From NCBI RefSeq assembly GCF_003269425.1, contig NZ_CP030104.1:2537501-2601500 (forward strand): a stretch of DNA of 64,000 bases, given 5' to 3'. A program made the position numbers and the translations under genes. Numbering within the stretch: position 1 is the first letter of the stretch; every line of letters begins with the position of its first letter. This document shows positions 8,519 to 17,420 of the stretch, piece by piece. This DNA comes from Flagellimonas maritima (lineage in GTDB: Bacteria > Bacteroidota > Bacteroidia > Flavobacteriales > Flavobacteriaceae). A model generated the notes under the pieces. It saw only the letters and a list, made by a program, of their open reading frames with translations, had not been told where the DNA came from and did no database searches.

Positions 8519-9283
8519 TCAAAACCTCCTTTTATCCAACCAAGCTTCAAGTATTTTATTGAATTCCCGTGGGTGCTCCATCATGGGGGCGTGACCACAT
8601 TTTTCTATCCAATACAAATCAGAATCAGGAAGCAATTCATGAAACTCTTTTGCAACATTGGGCGGCGTAACAGTATCATTTTCTCCCCAAATAATACAAG
8701 TGGGAGTATTCATGCTAGGTAAGTCCTTGGACATATTATGGCGGATGGCACTTTTTGCGATCGCAAGTGTTTTCACCAATTTCATTCGGTCGTTTACTGT
8801 GGCAAATACTTCATCCACAATCTCTTTTGTAGCTACTTTAGGGTCATAAAAAACATCTTCAGCCTTTTTCTTTATGAACTCATAATCCCCTCTCTTAGGA
8901 TACCCGTCCCCCATAGCACTTTCATAGAGCCCGGAACTGCCTGTTATTACCAAAGCTTTTACCATTTGCGGGAACATTTTGGTATGTAGCAATCCAATAT
9001 GGCCGCCCAGCGAATTACCCAATAAAATAACATCTTTTAAATCTTTGAACTCGATAAACCCTTCTAAGAATTTGGCAAAATTCTTTACCGTGGTTTTGAG
9101 CATCGGCATATGATATATAGGAAGTTCGGGAATCAATACCTTATAACCTTTAGAGGGAAAATATTCAGAAACACCTTGAAAGTTGCTCAATCCTCCCATA
9201 AGACCATGCAAAATAATCATAGGAGTACCATCACCCATTTCAATATATCGGTATTTGCCTTCTTCAATTATTTGCTCTTCCAT
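8519..9283 (-). CDS. Alpha/beta hydrolase
   Basis: A 254-residue cytoplasmic alpha/beta-hydrolase-fold enzyme. The oxyanion motif HGLMGG occurs near residue 26. The nucleophile elbow is GNSLGG, the acid is probably Asp in WGENDTVTPP, and the catalytic His lies in CGHAPMMEHP. It has no signal peptide. The family includes esterases, epoxide hydrolases and C-C hydrolases, and the sequence alone does not tell which. The 237 bases between its end and yihA hold no gene that I can see. Confidence 0.88.
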   Translation of the reverse strand: MEEQIIEEGKYRYIEMGDGTPMIILHGLMGGLSNFQGVSEYFPSKGYKVLIPELPIYHMPMLKTTVKNFAKFLEGFIEFKDLKDVILLGNSLGGHIGLLHTKMFPQMVKALVITGSSGLYESAMGDGYPKRGDYEFIKKKAEDVFYDPKVATKEIVDEVFATVNDRMKLVKTLAIAKSAIRHNMSKDLPSMNTPTCIIWGENDTVTPPNVAKEFHELLPDSDLYWIEKCGHAPMMEHPREFNKILEAWLDKRRF

Positions 9284-9309
9284 CTAAAAATTTAGTTGGT
9301 CTGGGTGAG

Positions 9310-9317
9310 CAAATATA
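9310..9317 (-). promoter_or_regulatory. Candidate -7 box for the alpha/beta hydrolase gene
   Basis: On the minus strand this reads TATATTTG, an exact TAnnTTTG match, 27 bases before the start codon at 9283. I do not see a convincing -33 element, so this is a moderate call. Confidence 0.4.
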
Positions 9318-9473
9318 GGCATTTCAAACCATACATATTTTTCACTCTTATTGTCAAAAAATCAAGTTTTGTCTCAAAAAGTAGTATTGGATTAATGTAT
9401 GAATTCAGATGCAGCATCCTTTTTAGGTAAAAACTTACTTTTCGAACTAAAAGTGGGGAATTTATTAACAAAT

Positions 9474-9503
9474 GTGTTTTTAAGTGGGGAAATGTGGAAA
9501 TAA
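9474..9503 (+). promoter_or_regulatory. Putative MraZ operator: three tandem 10-bp GTG boxes
   Basis: Three tandem 10-mers start with GTG at exact 10-bp spacing: GTGTTTTTAA (9474), GTGGGGAAAT (9484) and GTGGAAATAA (9494). A further GTGGGGAA occurs at 9453, about two more helical turns upstream. MraZ from other bacteria binds short G-rich direct repeats (TGGG-type or AAAGTGK-type) spaced one helical turn apart in front of its own operon. The boxes end 7 bases before the -7 element, so a bound MraZ ring would block RNA polymerase. The site is seen in the sequence; its function is inferred from the family. Confidence 0.7.
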
Positions 9504-9509
9504 AATCTA

Positions 9510-9517
9510 TATATTTG
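9510..9517 (+). promoter_or_regulatory. Candidate -7 box of the mraZ/dcw promoter
   Basis: TATATTTG matches TAnnTTTG exactly, 30 bases before the mraZ GTG start and directly downstream of the three GTG boxes. The -33 region would overlap the boxes, consistent with autorepression. Confidence 0.6.
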
Positions 9518-9546
9518 AGTTATAGTTACTAACCAATTGATTTCTA

Positions 9547-10002
9547 GTGACACATATTATAGGACAACATGATTGTAAAGCTGATACCAAAGGAAGGGTA
9601 ATATTGCCAATTTCTTTGAAAAATCAACTGTTGCCCGTAATCAACGAAAGCTTTGTTATTAAAAGATCAGTTTTTCAGCAATGTTTGGAGCTCTATCCGA
9701 AAAATGAGTTTGATGTATTGATGCAAAAAGTGCTTAAAAAAAGCAAGATCAATAGAAAGTATGATGCCTTTGTGAGAAATTTTGTTGCTGGCATGAAAGA
9801 GGTAACCATAGATGGTGATACAGGTAGATTGCAGATACCGAAAAATTTGGTGGAGTACGCAGAAATAGGAAAAGAAGTAGTGCTAAATGCTGTTTTTGAT
9901 AAAATAGAAATCTGGAACAAAGATAAATATGAGATAGTCTTGGCTGATAGTGAAAAAGACTATGCCGATTTGGCGGAAGAGATTTTTGCTGACGATGACT
10001 AG
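9547..10002 (+). CDS. mraZ: Transcriptional regulator MraZ
   Basis: MraZ is the first gene of most dcw clusters and encodes a DNA-binding regulator (SpoVT/AbrB-like double swapped-hairpin fold, ring-shaped oligomer) that represses its own operon. The 151-residue protein has two copies of the fold. The first begins GQHDCKADTKGRVILP and the second contains VTIDGDTGRLQIPKNLVEYA. It starts with GTG. The putative binding boxes are at 9474-9503. The C-terminus is acidic (EEIFADDD), and the last 8 bases overlap rsmH, so the two are translationally coupled. Confidence 0.95.
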   Translation: MTHIIGQHDCKADTKGRVILPISLKNQLLPVINESFVIKRSVFQQCLELYPKNEFDVLMQKVLKKSKINRKYDAFVRNFVAGMKEVTIDGDTGRLQIPKNLVEYAEIGKEVVLNAVFDKIEIWNKDKYEIVLADSEKDYADLAEEIFADDD

Positions 10003-10897
10003 CCCATACCATAATCCAGTACTGCTCAAGGAGTCGGTAGACGGATTGAACATAAGGCAAAATGGAATTTATGTGGATGTGACCTTTGGTGGTGGAGGAC
10101 ATTCCAAAGAGATTTTGAAGAGATTGGGGCAACATGGTAAGCTTTTCGCTTTTGATCAAGATGAAGATGCACTTGCCAATACGATCAATGATGGAAGATT
10201 TCAGTTGATCAATCAGAATTTTCAATTTATCAAGCAGTTTTTAAAGTTCTATGGCATTCGGAAAGTTGATGGAATCTTGGCAGATTTTGGAGTTTCTTCC
10301 CACCAGTTTGATGAAGCAGAACGGGGTTTCTCCATTCGTTTCAATGCAGATTTGGATATGCGGATGAATAAGAATAGCGAGCTGTCCGCTTTTGAAGTGG
10401 TAAACAAATACTCCCAAGAAAATTTAGCATCGGTTTTATTTCAATATGGAGAATTGCGAAATGCGAACGCCATGGCAAAAACTATTGTTGAGTCGAGATT
10501 GGAAACTCCTATAAAAACTACCGATCAGCTAAAAATGGTTTTAAAGCATTTCTTGCCAAAGATGAGAGAGAATAAGATTTTGGCTCAGATATACCAAGCT
10601 ATAAGAATAGAGGTGAATCAAGAAATAGAAGTATTAAAAACATTTTTATTGCAAGTGCCTGAAATGTTGGACAAAGGAGGAAGAGTGAGTCTGATCAGTT
10701 ACCACTCTTTGGAGGATAGACTTGTAAAACGATTTATAAGAGATGGTCGGTTTGAAGGTGGGGCGGAAAAGGATTTCTATGGAAATATTAACGTACCCCT
10801 TAAAAAAGTAGGTGGTTTAGTAATTCCTTCAGCTGACGAAATAGCTAACAACAATAGAGCAAGAAGTGCAAAGCTTCGTATTGCGGAACGATTATAA
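9995..10897 (+). CDS. rsmH: 16S rRNA (cytosine-1402-N4)-methyltransferase RsmH (MraW)
   Basis: It methylates C1402 of 16S rRNA using S-adenosylmethionine, fine-tuning the decoding centre. From the ATG at 9995 the protein is 300 residues and begins MTSPYHNPVLLKESVDGL, the standard RsmH start. The frame opens earlier at 9950, but those residues lie inside mraZ and are not conserved. The SAM-binding motif VDVTFGGGGHSKEI, the motif ILADFGVSSHQFD, and SYHSLEDRLVKRFI near the end are all present. It overlaps mraZ by 8 bases. Confidence 0.96.
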   Translation: MTSPYHNPVLLKESVDGLNIRQNGIYVDVTFGGGGHSKEILKRLGQHGKLFAFDQDEDALANTINDGRFQLINQNFQFIKQFLKFYGIRKVDGILADFGVSSHQFDEAERGFSIRFNADLDMRMNKNSELSAFEVVNKYSQENLASVLFQYGELRNANAMAKTIVESRLETPIKTTDQLKMVLKHFLPKMRENKILAQIYQAIRIEVNQEIEVLKTFLLQVPEMLDKGGRVSLISYHSLEDRLVKRFIRDGRFEGGAEKDFYGNINVPLKKVGGLVIPSADEIANNNRARSAKLRIAERL

Positions 10898-10955
10898 AAC
10901 AGTTGAATCTATTATAAAAAAAATTTCGCTTTTGCTGAATAATAAAAACTGGGAC

Positions 10956-11273
10956 ATGAAAAAAGGATTGTTGGATATTTTAAAAGGAAAATTTTTGGTA
11001 AGCGGAGATGCTCCCAAAAATTGGATGTTCCTGTTCTTTGCATCTTTTTTGGCCGCAGTCATGATTTCCAGTAGTCATAGGGCGGACAAAAAAGTCCATG
11101 AGATAGCGGCCCTTAGTGAAGAGGTTAGAAAGCTCAAAAGTGAATTTTTTGAACATAGATCTACTGTACAACAGTTAAAACTCGAATCAACATTGCGCGA
11201 AGTTGTTTCAGTTGAGGGGCTTGAACCTTCTAAGAACCCGCCGCAGAAAATAAAAGTAAAATCAGAAGAATAG
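10956..11273 (+). CDS. ftsL: Divisome protein FtsL
   Basis: A small bitopic cell-division protein that, with FtsQ and FtsB, links early and late divisome proteins. From the ATG at 10956 it is 105 residues: a short cytoplasmic N-terminus, one membrane helix (about 26-43, WMFLFFASFLAAVMISSSH), then a charged coiled-coil segment rich in Lys, Glu and Leu (HEIAALSEEVRKLKSEFFEH). The frame opens at 10866, but that part overlaps rsmH. FtsL sequences diverge fast, so the call rests mainly on topology and on its place between rsmH and ftsI. It ends in TAG, which overlaps the ftsI GTG by one base. Confidence 0.85.
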   Translation: MKKGLLDILKGKFLVSGDAPKNWMFLFFASFLAAVMISSSHRADKKVHEIAALSEEVRKLKSEFFEHRSTVQQLKLESTLREVVSVEGLEPSKNPPQKIKVKSEE

Positions 11274-13282
11274 TGGCGATAACAGAGAAAAATATCATGA
11301 ACAGACTTTACCTCGTAGCGGGGTGTCTTGTCGTTTTCTCTATTCTGGTTATTGTAAAGTTGGTGGATATTCAGATGATAAAGGGTGAAGATTATAAGGA
11401 ACTCGCCCTTAACAAAACTGAAAAAATGTTTACCATTGAACCTAACAGAGGTAACCTTTATTCAGATGATGGGAGTTTGTTGGCAGCTTCGGTCCCAAAA
11501 TATGAGATACGTTTTGATGCAAAAACCGTGTCCGAAGAAAACTTTCAAAATAATGTGGCAGCACTTTCCGATTCTCTGGGAAAACTTTTTGATAGGCCTT
11601 CTTCTTATTACCGGAAACTTTTCAGAAAAGCCAGAGCAAACAACAATCGCTATAAGTTGATTGCCAGAAACGTGAATTATCTGGACTATGTACGCATAAA
11701 ACAATTTCCACTTTTTAAACTCGGTCCTTACAAAGGTGGATTTATTGAAACCCATAGAGTGGTCAGGGAATATCCTTTGGGAAAAATGGCAGCCAGAAGC
11801 ATAGGCTATGAAAAAGTTGACGAGAACGGATATTATACAAGAGTGGGTTTGGACGGGGCTTTTGGAGAACGCTATTTAAGAGGTAAAGAAGGAAAGCGAT
11901 TAAAGCAAAAAATTGCAAAAGGACAATGGAAACCTGTTGGGTTGGATAATATTGTAGAGCCACAAGATGGGTTGGATGTAGTTTCCACCATAGATATCAA
12001 TATTCAAGATATAGCACATCATGAGCTTTTGGCACAATTGGAAAAATATCAAGCAGATCATGGTTGCGTTGTGGTTATGGAAACCGCAACGGGGGAAATA
12101 AAGGCAATTTCAAATTTAGGAATAACATCCGAAGGCAAATACTATGAAAAGCTAAATTATGCCGTAGGCGAATCCCACGAACCAGGCTCTACCTTTAAAT
12201 TAATGTCGATGATTGCCGCCCTTGAAGACAAAGTCATTGATACTAGTACTGTAATTGATACGGGAAAAGGAAGGTACAAAATTTATGATAGGGTCGTAAA
12301 AGACACAAAATGGGGTGGCTATGGTAAAATATCCCTCTCCAAAGCTTTTGCGGTTTCTTCAAATACTGCTTTTGCTAAAATGATTCATGAGAATTATAAA
12401 GAAAAACCAGGGAAATTTGTAAACCGCCTCATGAACATGGGGCTTCACAAAAAATTGGACCTGCCAATAATTGGTGAAGGAGACCCTGTAATCCGATATC
12501 CGGGCGATAAAGGGTGGTCCGGAATCTCATTGGGATGGATGTCCCACGGCTACGAAGTATCCCTGACCCCCATTCAGACTTTAGCCTTTTACAATGCAAT
12601 AGCAAACGATGGGGAATTCGTGAAACCTAGATTGATAAAAGAGGTAAGGGAAGGAAGCAAAGTCATCAAAAAATTTGATAAGGAGGTTGCCAATTCATCT
12701 ATCTGCTCCAAGGAAACAGTGAGAAAGGCACAACAACTATTAAAGGATGTAGTTGAAAAGGAATATGGGACCGGTCATAGGCTGTATTCCAAAAACTTTT
12801 CCATGGCAGGAAAAACAGGTACTACACAAAAAAACTACGTAGCCAAAGACCCAGATAAATTAGCATATATCTCTTCTTTTGCTGGATACTTTCCAGCAGA
12901 TGACCCAAAATATTCTTGTATCGTAATTATTCACGAGCCGGATAAGAGTGTGGGCTACTACGGTGCCGATGTATCAGGACCTGTATTTAAGTCCATGGCA
13001 CAAAAAATCTATACAACCTCTCCGATCATAGATGAAGTAGAAGGCAAAAGTTTTGATGACAAAAACTTGAAGGAGAATTATGCGAAATATTATGCGGAAG
13101 CGCAAAAAGAACATACAAAAGTCCCAAATGTGAAGGGTATGAGTGGAATGGACGCCGTTTCATTGCTAGAAAATATGGGATTAAAAGTAGAGTTTAAGGG
13201 CAATGGAAAAGTGAGGAAACAGTCCATTGATCAAGGAACGGATATTAATCAAGTTGAAAAAATAGTATTAGAGCTTTCATGA
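11273..13282 (+). CDS. ftsI: Division-specific transpeptidase FtsI (PBP3) with PASTA domain
   Basis: The septal peptidoglycan transpeptidase, partner of FtsW. The 669-residue protein has an N-terminal membrane anchor (about 10-30), a dimerisation domain, the transpeptidase domain and a C-terminal PASTA domain (about 612-669, starting VPNVKGMSGMDAVSLL). The catalytic motifs are intact: S306-T-F-K309, SSN in AVSSNTAF, and K514-T-G. PASTA-bearing FtsI is normal in Bacteroidota. The GTG start overlaps the ftsL stop by one base (TAGTG), and the end overlaps murE by 4 bases (ATGA). Confidence 0.95.
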   Translation: MAITEKNIMNRLYLVAGCLVVFSILVIVKLVDIQMIKGEDYKELALNKTEKMFTIEPNRGNLYSDDGSLLAASVPKYEIRFDAKTVSEENFQNNVAALSDSLGKLFDRPSSYYRKLFRKARANNNRYKLIARNVNYLDYVRIKQFPLFKLGPYKGGFIETHRVVREYPLGKMAARSIGYEKVDENGYYTRVGLDGAFGERYLRGKEGKRLKQKIAKGQWKPVGLDNIVEPQDGLDVVSTIDINIQDIAHHELLAQLEKYQADHGCVVVMETATGEIKAISNLGITSEGKYYEKLNYAVGESHEPGSTFKLMSMIAALEDKVIDTSTVIDTGKGRYKIYDRVVKDTKWGGYGKISLSKAFAVSSNTAFAKMIHENYKEKPGKFVNRLMNMGLHKKLDLPIIGEGDPVIRYPGDKGWSGISLGWMSHGYEVSLTPIQTLAFYNAIANDGEFVKPRLIKEVREGSKVIKKFDKEVANSSICSKETVRKAQQLLKDVVEKEYGTGHRLYSKNFSMAGKTGTTQKNYVAKDPDKLAYISSFAGYFPADDPKYSCIVIIHEPDKSVGYYGADVSGPVFKSMAQKIYTTSPIIDEVEGKSFDDKNLKENYAKYYAEAQKEHTKVPNVKGMSGMDAVSLLENMGLKVEFKGNGKVRKQSIDQGTDINQVEKIVLELS

Positions 13283-14742
13283 TTTTACTGAAGGACATAT
13301 TGTATGGCGTTAGCCTTTCTGCCGTAAGTGGCAATACCAATGTAATGGTCAATAATGTTCATTTTGACTCTAGAAAGGTTGGGATGGATGATGTTTTTGT
13401 AGCAATTAGAGGGTTGTCCACAGATGGACACAAATACATAAAAAAAGCAGTAGAGCTCGGTGCCAAAGCTGTCGTATGTGAGGAACTTCCCAAACTGTTG
13501 GTGAACGGCGTCACATATCTGAAAGTTACCAACTCCAATAGTGCATTGGCGGTCATTGCCGCCAATTATTATAGCAACCCTTCAAAAAACTTGAAGCTGG
13601 TTGGCATTACGGGTACCAATGGCAAAACAACGGTCAGTACCTTGCTTTACAATTTATTTAAAAAAGCAGGCTTCAAGGTAGGTTTAATTTCCACTATCAA
13701 GGTTTTGGTAAACGATAAAGAATATCCGACAAGCCATACCACTCCCGATACAATGACCATAAACCGACACCTTTTCAATATGAACGAAGAAGGTGTGGAG
13801 TATTGTTTTATGGAGGTTAGTTCCCATGGAATACATCAAAAAAGGTCAGAAGGGTTACATTTTGAGGGTGCTATTTTTACGAACCTTTCACACGATCACC
13901 TAGATTATCACAAAACTTTCGCAGAATATCGGGATACCAAGAAAAAGCTTTTTGATGACCTTCCAAAAACTGCTTTTGCCCTGAGCAATATAGATGATAA
14001 GAATGGATTGGTCATGTTACAAAATACAAAAGCAAAAAAATATACTTACGCACTAAAATCATATGCAGATTATAGAGCGCAAATACTGGAAAAACAATTT
14101 AATGGTCAATTGCTCAAAATAGATGAGAACGAACTGTGGTCTAAATTGATAGGTGATTTTAACGCCTACAATTTACTGGCTATTTATGCAACCGCGGATA
14201 TTTTGGGATTGGAAAAAATAGAAACGCTCCAACTTATTAGCGAACTGGAGAATGTAGATGGCAGATTTCAATATTTTATATCAAAGGAAAAGATAACGGC
14301 AATAGTTGATTATGCCCATACGCCGGATGCACTAAAAAATGTATTAAAGACCATTAATACATTGAGGACTGGAAATGAAAACGTCATCACCGTAGTGGGG
14401 TGTGGTGGTGACCGAGATAAGTCAAAGCGTCCGGTTATGGGTCATATCGCTTCAGAAATGAGCAATCAGGCCATATTTACTTCGGACAATCCTAGGACGG
14501 AGTCTCCATCAGCCATTATTGAAGAAATGGAGGCTGGAGTAGAGCCCCAAAACACGAAGAAAATATTATCTGTAGAAAATAGAAAGCAAGCCATAAAAGC
14601 TGCATGCAAGTTAGCGGTATCAAATGATATCATTTTGGTTGCAGGAAAAGGTCACGAAACCTATCAAGAAACAAATGGTGTCAGAGTGGATTTTGATGAT
14701 TATAAAGAAGTAAAAGAGGCTTTGGCCAGCTTAAATAAATAA
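13279..14742 (+). CDS. murE: UDP-MurNAc-tripeptide synthetase MurE (meso-DAP type)
   Basis: It adds the third amino acid to UDP-MurNAc-L-Ala-D-Glu in peptidoglycan precursor synthesis. The 487-residue Mur ligase has the ATP P-loop GITGTNGKTT at about 110-119 and the central motif EVSSHGIHQKR. The DNPR motif at 403-406 marks ligases that add meso-diaminopimelate rather than lysine. The three-domain length is standard. It starts on the 4-base overlap with ftsI. It is followed by the only real gap inside the murE-ftsQ stretch, 119 bases containing a structured element. Confidence 0.97.
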   Translation: MILLKDILYGVSLSAVSGNTNVMVNNVHFDSRKVGMDDVFVAIRGLSTDGHKYIKKAVELGAKAVVCEELPKLLVNGVTYLKVTNSNSALAVIAANYYSNPSKNLKLVGITGTNGKTTVSTLLYNLFKKAGFKVGLISTIKVLVNDKEYPTSHTTPDTMTINRHLFNMNEEGVEYCFMEVSSHGIHQKRSEGLHFEGAIFTNLSHDHLDYHKTFAEYRDTKKKLFDDLPKTAFALSNIDDKNGLVMLQNTKAKKYTYALKSYADYRAQILEKQFNGQLLKIDENELWSKLIGDFNAYNLLAIYATADILGLEKIETLQLISELENVDGRFQYFISKEKITAIVDYAHTPDALKNVLKTINTLRTGNENVITVVGCGGDRDKSKRPVMGHIASEMSNQAIFTSDNPRTESPSAIIEEMEAGVEPQNTKKILSVENRKQAIKAACKLAVSNDIILVAGKGHETYQETNGVRVDFDDYKEVKEALASLNK

Positions 14743-14753
14743 TAACAGGGAAT

Positions 14754-14831
14754 GGGATTAGAAGTTAAAATCACTGAACAGGATTGTATAGGGCCCAAAG
14801 GCCTAGACCTGTTTCCAGATTCTAAAATCCC
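14754..14831 (+). other. Imperfect hairpin element between murE and mraY
   Basis: The 119-base gap between murE and mraY contains nested complementary arms. The outer arms are GGGATTAGAA (14754-14763) and TTCTAAAATCCC (14820-14831). The middle arms are GAACAGG (14776-14782) and CCTGTTTC (14808-14815). The inner arms are TAGGGCC (14789-14795) and GGCCTA (14800-14805) around a CAAA loop. An 11-base direct repeat ATTCTAAAATC occurs at 14819 and 14833. No T-run follows, so it is not a classic terminator. It may be an RNA processing or attenuation site, or the remnant of a small palindromic repeat. Confidence 0.5.
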
Positions 14832-14861
14832 AATTCTAAAATCTCATAGCTAAAAAGAAGA

Positions 14862-16082
14862 ATGTTATACTACTTGTTCGAGTTTTTAGAAAAACAGTAC
14901 CAATTGCCAGGAGCATCATTGTTCCAGTTCCAGACATTTAGGTCTGGTATGGCTGTACTGTTCTCTTTATTGATAGCCATGGTATATGGAAAGCGGATTA
15001 TCCTATTTCTACAGAAAAAGCAAATTGGGGAAAGCATTCGTGATTTAGGATTGGAGGGTCAACAGCAGAAAGCCGGAACGCCAACAATGGGAGGGCTTAT
15101 AATTATCATGTCAACACTTTTACCGGTATTGCTCTTTGCCGATATCAAAAATATCTATATCATTCTCCTTATCATTACAACCATTTGGATGGGAATCATT
15201 GGGTTTGTGGATGATTACATTAAAATATTTAAAAAGAACAAGCAAGGCTTAAAGGGAAAATTTAAAATACTGGGGCAAGTTGTATTGGGATTAATAGTAG
15301 GGGCTGTTCTCTATTTCCATCCTGATGTGACTATAAAAGATAAAGATACCACCAGAATAAATGAAAATTTTAAAGTGGAGACGGTCTTTGGGCAAGAAAC
15401 CAAAGCATTGCGTACCAATGTACCATTTTTTAAAAACAACGAGCTTGATTACACCGAATGGATTTCTTGGGCAGGAGATGGGCTTGAAGACTACGCATGG
15501 TTAATTTTTATCCCAGTGGTTATTTTAATCGTAACTGCTGTTTCGAATGGTGCTAATCTAACAGACGGAATAGATGGCCTAGCAGCAGGATCTTCAGCGA
15601 TCATTGTTTTGACCTTGGGAATTTTTGCCCTCGTTTCGGGAAATATTCAATTTTCAGATTACCTCGATATTTTTTATATCCCGAGAGTAGGGGAACTTTT
15701 GGTATTTATCGCTGCATTCGTTGGTGCACTGGTTGGGTTCTTGTGGTACAATGCATATCCCGCTCAGGTTTTTATGGGTGATACCGGTAGCCTCACTATT
15801 GGAGGGGTAATCGCTGTAATCGCAATAATCGTAAGAAAAGAATTGTTGATACCGCTTTTATGCGGAATCTTTTTTGCCGAATCACTTTCAGTGATGTTGC
15901 AAGTGGGATATTTTAAACATACAAAAAAGAAATATGGAGAAGGAAAACGCATATTCCTAATGGCACCGTTGCATCATCATTATCAGAAGAGAATGTACCA
16001 CGAAAGTAAGATAGTAACTCGATTTTGGATTATTGGGATTATGCTGGCGATTATAAGCATTGTCACCTTAAAAGTGAGATAG
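14862..16082 (+). CDS. mraY: Phospho-MurNAc-pentapeptide translocase MraY
   Basis: An integral membrane enzyme that transfers phospho-MurNAc-pentapeptide to undecaprenyl phosphate, forming lipid I. The 406-residue protein has about ten membrane helices and the family motifs [17 protein letters not shown] (Mg-binding Asp pair), [23 protein letters not shown] and PLHHHYQ. It is longer than the E. coli enzyme because of a hydrophilic loop at about 160-205, which is common in Bacteroidota MraY. The stop codon abuts the murD ATG. Confidence 0.97.
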   Translation: MLYYLFEFLEKQYQLPGASLFQFQTFRSGMAVLFSLLIAMVYGKRIILFLQKKQIGESIRDLGLEGQQQKAGTPTMGGLIIIMSTLLPVLLFADIKNIYIILLIITTIWMGIIGFVDDYIKIFKKNKQGLKGKFKILGQVVLGLIVGAVLYFHPDVTIKDKDTTRINENFKVETVFGQETKALRTNVPFFKNNELDYTEWISWAGDGLEDYAWLIFIPVVILIVTAVSNGANLTDGIDGLAAGSSAIIVLTLGIFALVSGNIQFSDYLDIFYIPRVGELLVFIAAFVGALVGFLWYNAYPAQVFMGDTGSLTIGGVIAVIAIIVRKELLIPLLCGIFFAESLSVMLQVGYFKHTKKKYGEGKRIFLMAPLHHHYQKRMYHESKIVTRFWIIGIMLAIISIVTLKVR

Positions 16083-17417
16083 ATGGATCGCTTGGTAATT
16101 CTTGGAGGAGGAGAAAGTGGCGTAGGAACGGCCATTTTGGGACAGAAGAAGGGATTTGAAGTTTTTGTTTCTGATAAAGGAGAAATAAAACCAGCATATA
16201 TAAAAGTTCTTGAACATTTTGAGATTGAATGGGAGTCCGCCCAGCATACGGAGGCTAAGATTTTTAACGCAGATGTTGTCATGAAAAGCCCAGGGATACC
16301 TGATAAGATTCCTTTGGTTGAAAAATTGATGGCAAAAGGGATTCCGGTCATTTCTGAGATTGAATTTGCATCAAAATATACAGATGCAACAATTGTAGGC
16401 ATTACTGGAAGCAACGGGAAGACGACGACAACGACATTGGCCTACCACATCATGAAGGAAGGTGGGTTGAACGTTGCCGTAGCAGGTAATATTGGTGATA
16501 GCTATGCTAAAATGGTAGCTGAGCGGGAATATGATGTGTATACACTGGAAATCAGCAGTTTTCAATTAGATGGCATTGTGGACTTTAAACCACATGTAGC
16601 CATGATTACCAACATTACGCCAGATCATTTAGATCGTTACGATTATAAGTTTGAAAACTATATCGCATCAAAGTTTCGTATAGCGATGAACCAAGATGAG
16701 AACGACTATTTAATTTATGATGCTGATGATAAAGTGATTCAAAACTGGCTGAAAGAACATCCGGTTCAATCCAAATTGGTTCCTTTTTCACTAAAGGAAA
16801 AACAAAAAGAAGGAGCATGGCTCGAAAATGAAACGATTAAAATGAACATAGAAAATAAAACCTTGGAAATGAATAGAGATATATTGGCACTTGAAGGCCA
16901 ACACAACGTAAAAAATACCATGGCGGCAAGTCTTGCAGCCTTATTGGTCAATGTTAGAAAGGAAACTATTCGCCAGAGTATTCAAACCTTCCAAGGAGTT
17001 CCGCATAGATTGGAAAAGGTGTTGAAAATTAATCATGTGGAATACATAAATGACTCCAAAGCAACCAATGTAAATGCAACCTATTACGCACTGGATGGCA
17101 TAAAAAAACCTATTGTTTGGATAGTCGGTGGAGTTGATAAGGGCAATGATTACAAAGAATTAATGCCGATGGTGAGAGAGAAAGTAAAGGCCATAGTATG
17201 TCTGGGAATGGATAACTCCAAAATAAAGGAGGCCTTTGGAAATGTAATCGATTTAATTGTGGAAACCTATTCGATGGAAGAAGCTGTGAAAGTCGCGTAT
17301 AAGATTTCTGAAAGAGGCGATTCAGTGTTATTGTCCCCGGCTTGTGCAAGCTTTGATCTTTTTGAAAACTATGAAGATCGAGGAAATCAATTTAAAAGAG
17401 CAATCAAAAACTTGTAA
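16083..17417 (+). CDS. murD: UDP-MurNAc-L-alanine:D-glutamate ligase MurD
   Basis: The second cytoplasmic Mur ligase, which adds D-glutamate. The 444-residue protein starts with a Rossmann-like uridine-binding motif (LVILGGGESGVGTA). It has the ATP P-loop GITGSNGKTTTTT, the motif EISSFQLDGI, the MurD C-terminal motif NDSKATN, and SPACASFDLFENYEDRG. All catalytic features look intact. It starts at the base after the mraY stop, and ftsW follows after 3 bases. Confidence 0.97.
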   Translation: MDRLVILGGGESGVGTAILGQKKGFEVFVSDKGEIKPAYIKVLEHFEIEWESAQHTEAKIFNADVVMKSPGIPDKIPLVEKLMAKGIPVISEIEFASKYTDATIVGITGSNGKTTTTTLAYHIMKEGGLNVAVAGNIGDSYAKMVAEREYDVYTLEISSFQLDGIVDFKPHVAMITNITPDHLDRYDYKFENYIASKFRIAMNQDENDYLIYDADDKVIQNWLKEHPVQSKLVPFSLKEKQKEGAWLENETIKMNIENKTLEMNRDILALEGQHNVKNTMAASLAALLVNVRKETIRQSIQTFQGVPHRLEKVLKINHVEYINDSKATNVNATYYALDGIKKPIVWIVGGVDKGNDYKELMPMVREKVKAIVCLGMDNSKIKEAFGNVIDLIVETYSMEEAVKVAYKISERGDSVLLSPACASFDLFENYEDRGNQFKRAIKNL

Positions 17418-17420
17418 GCA

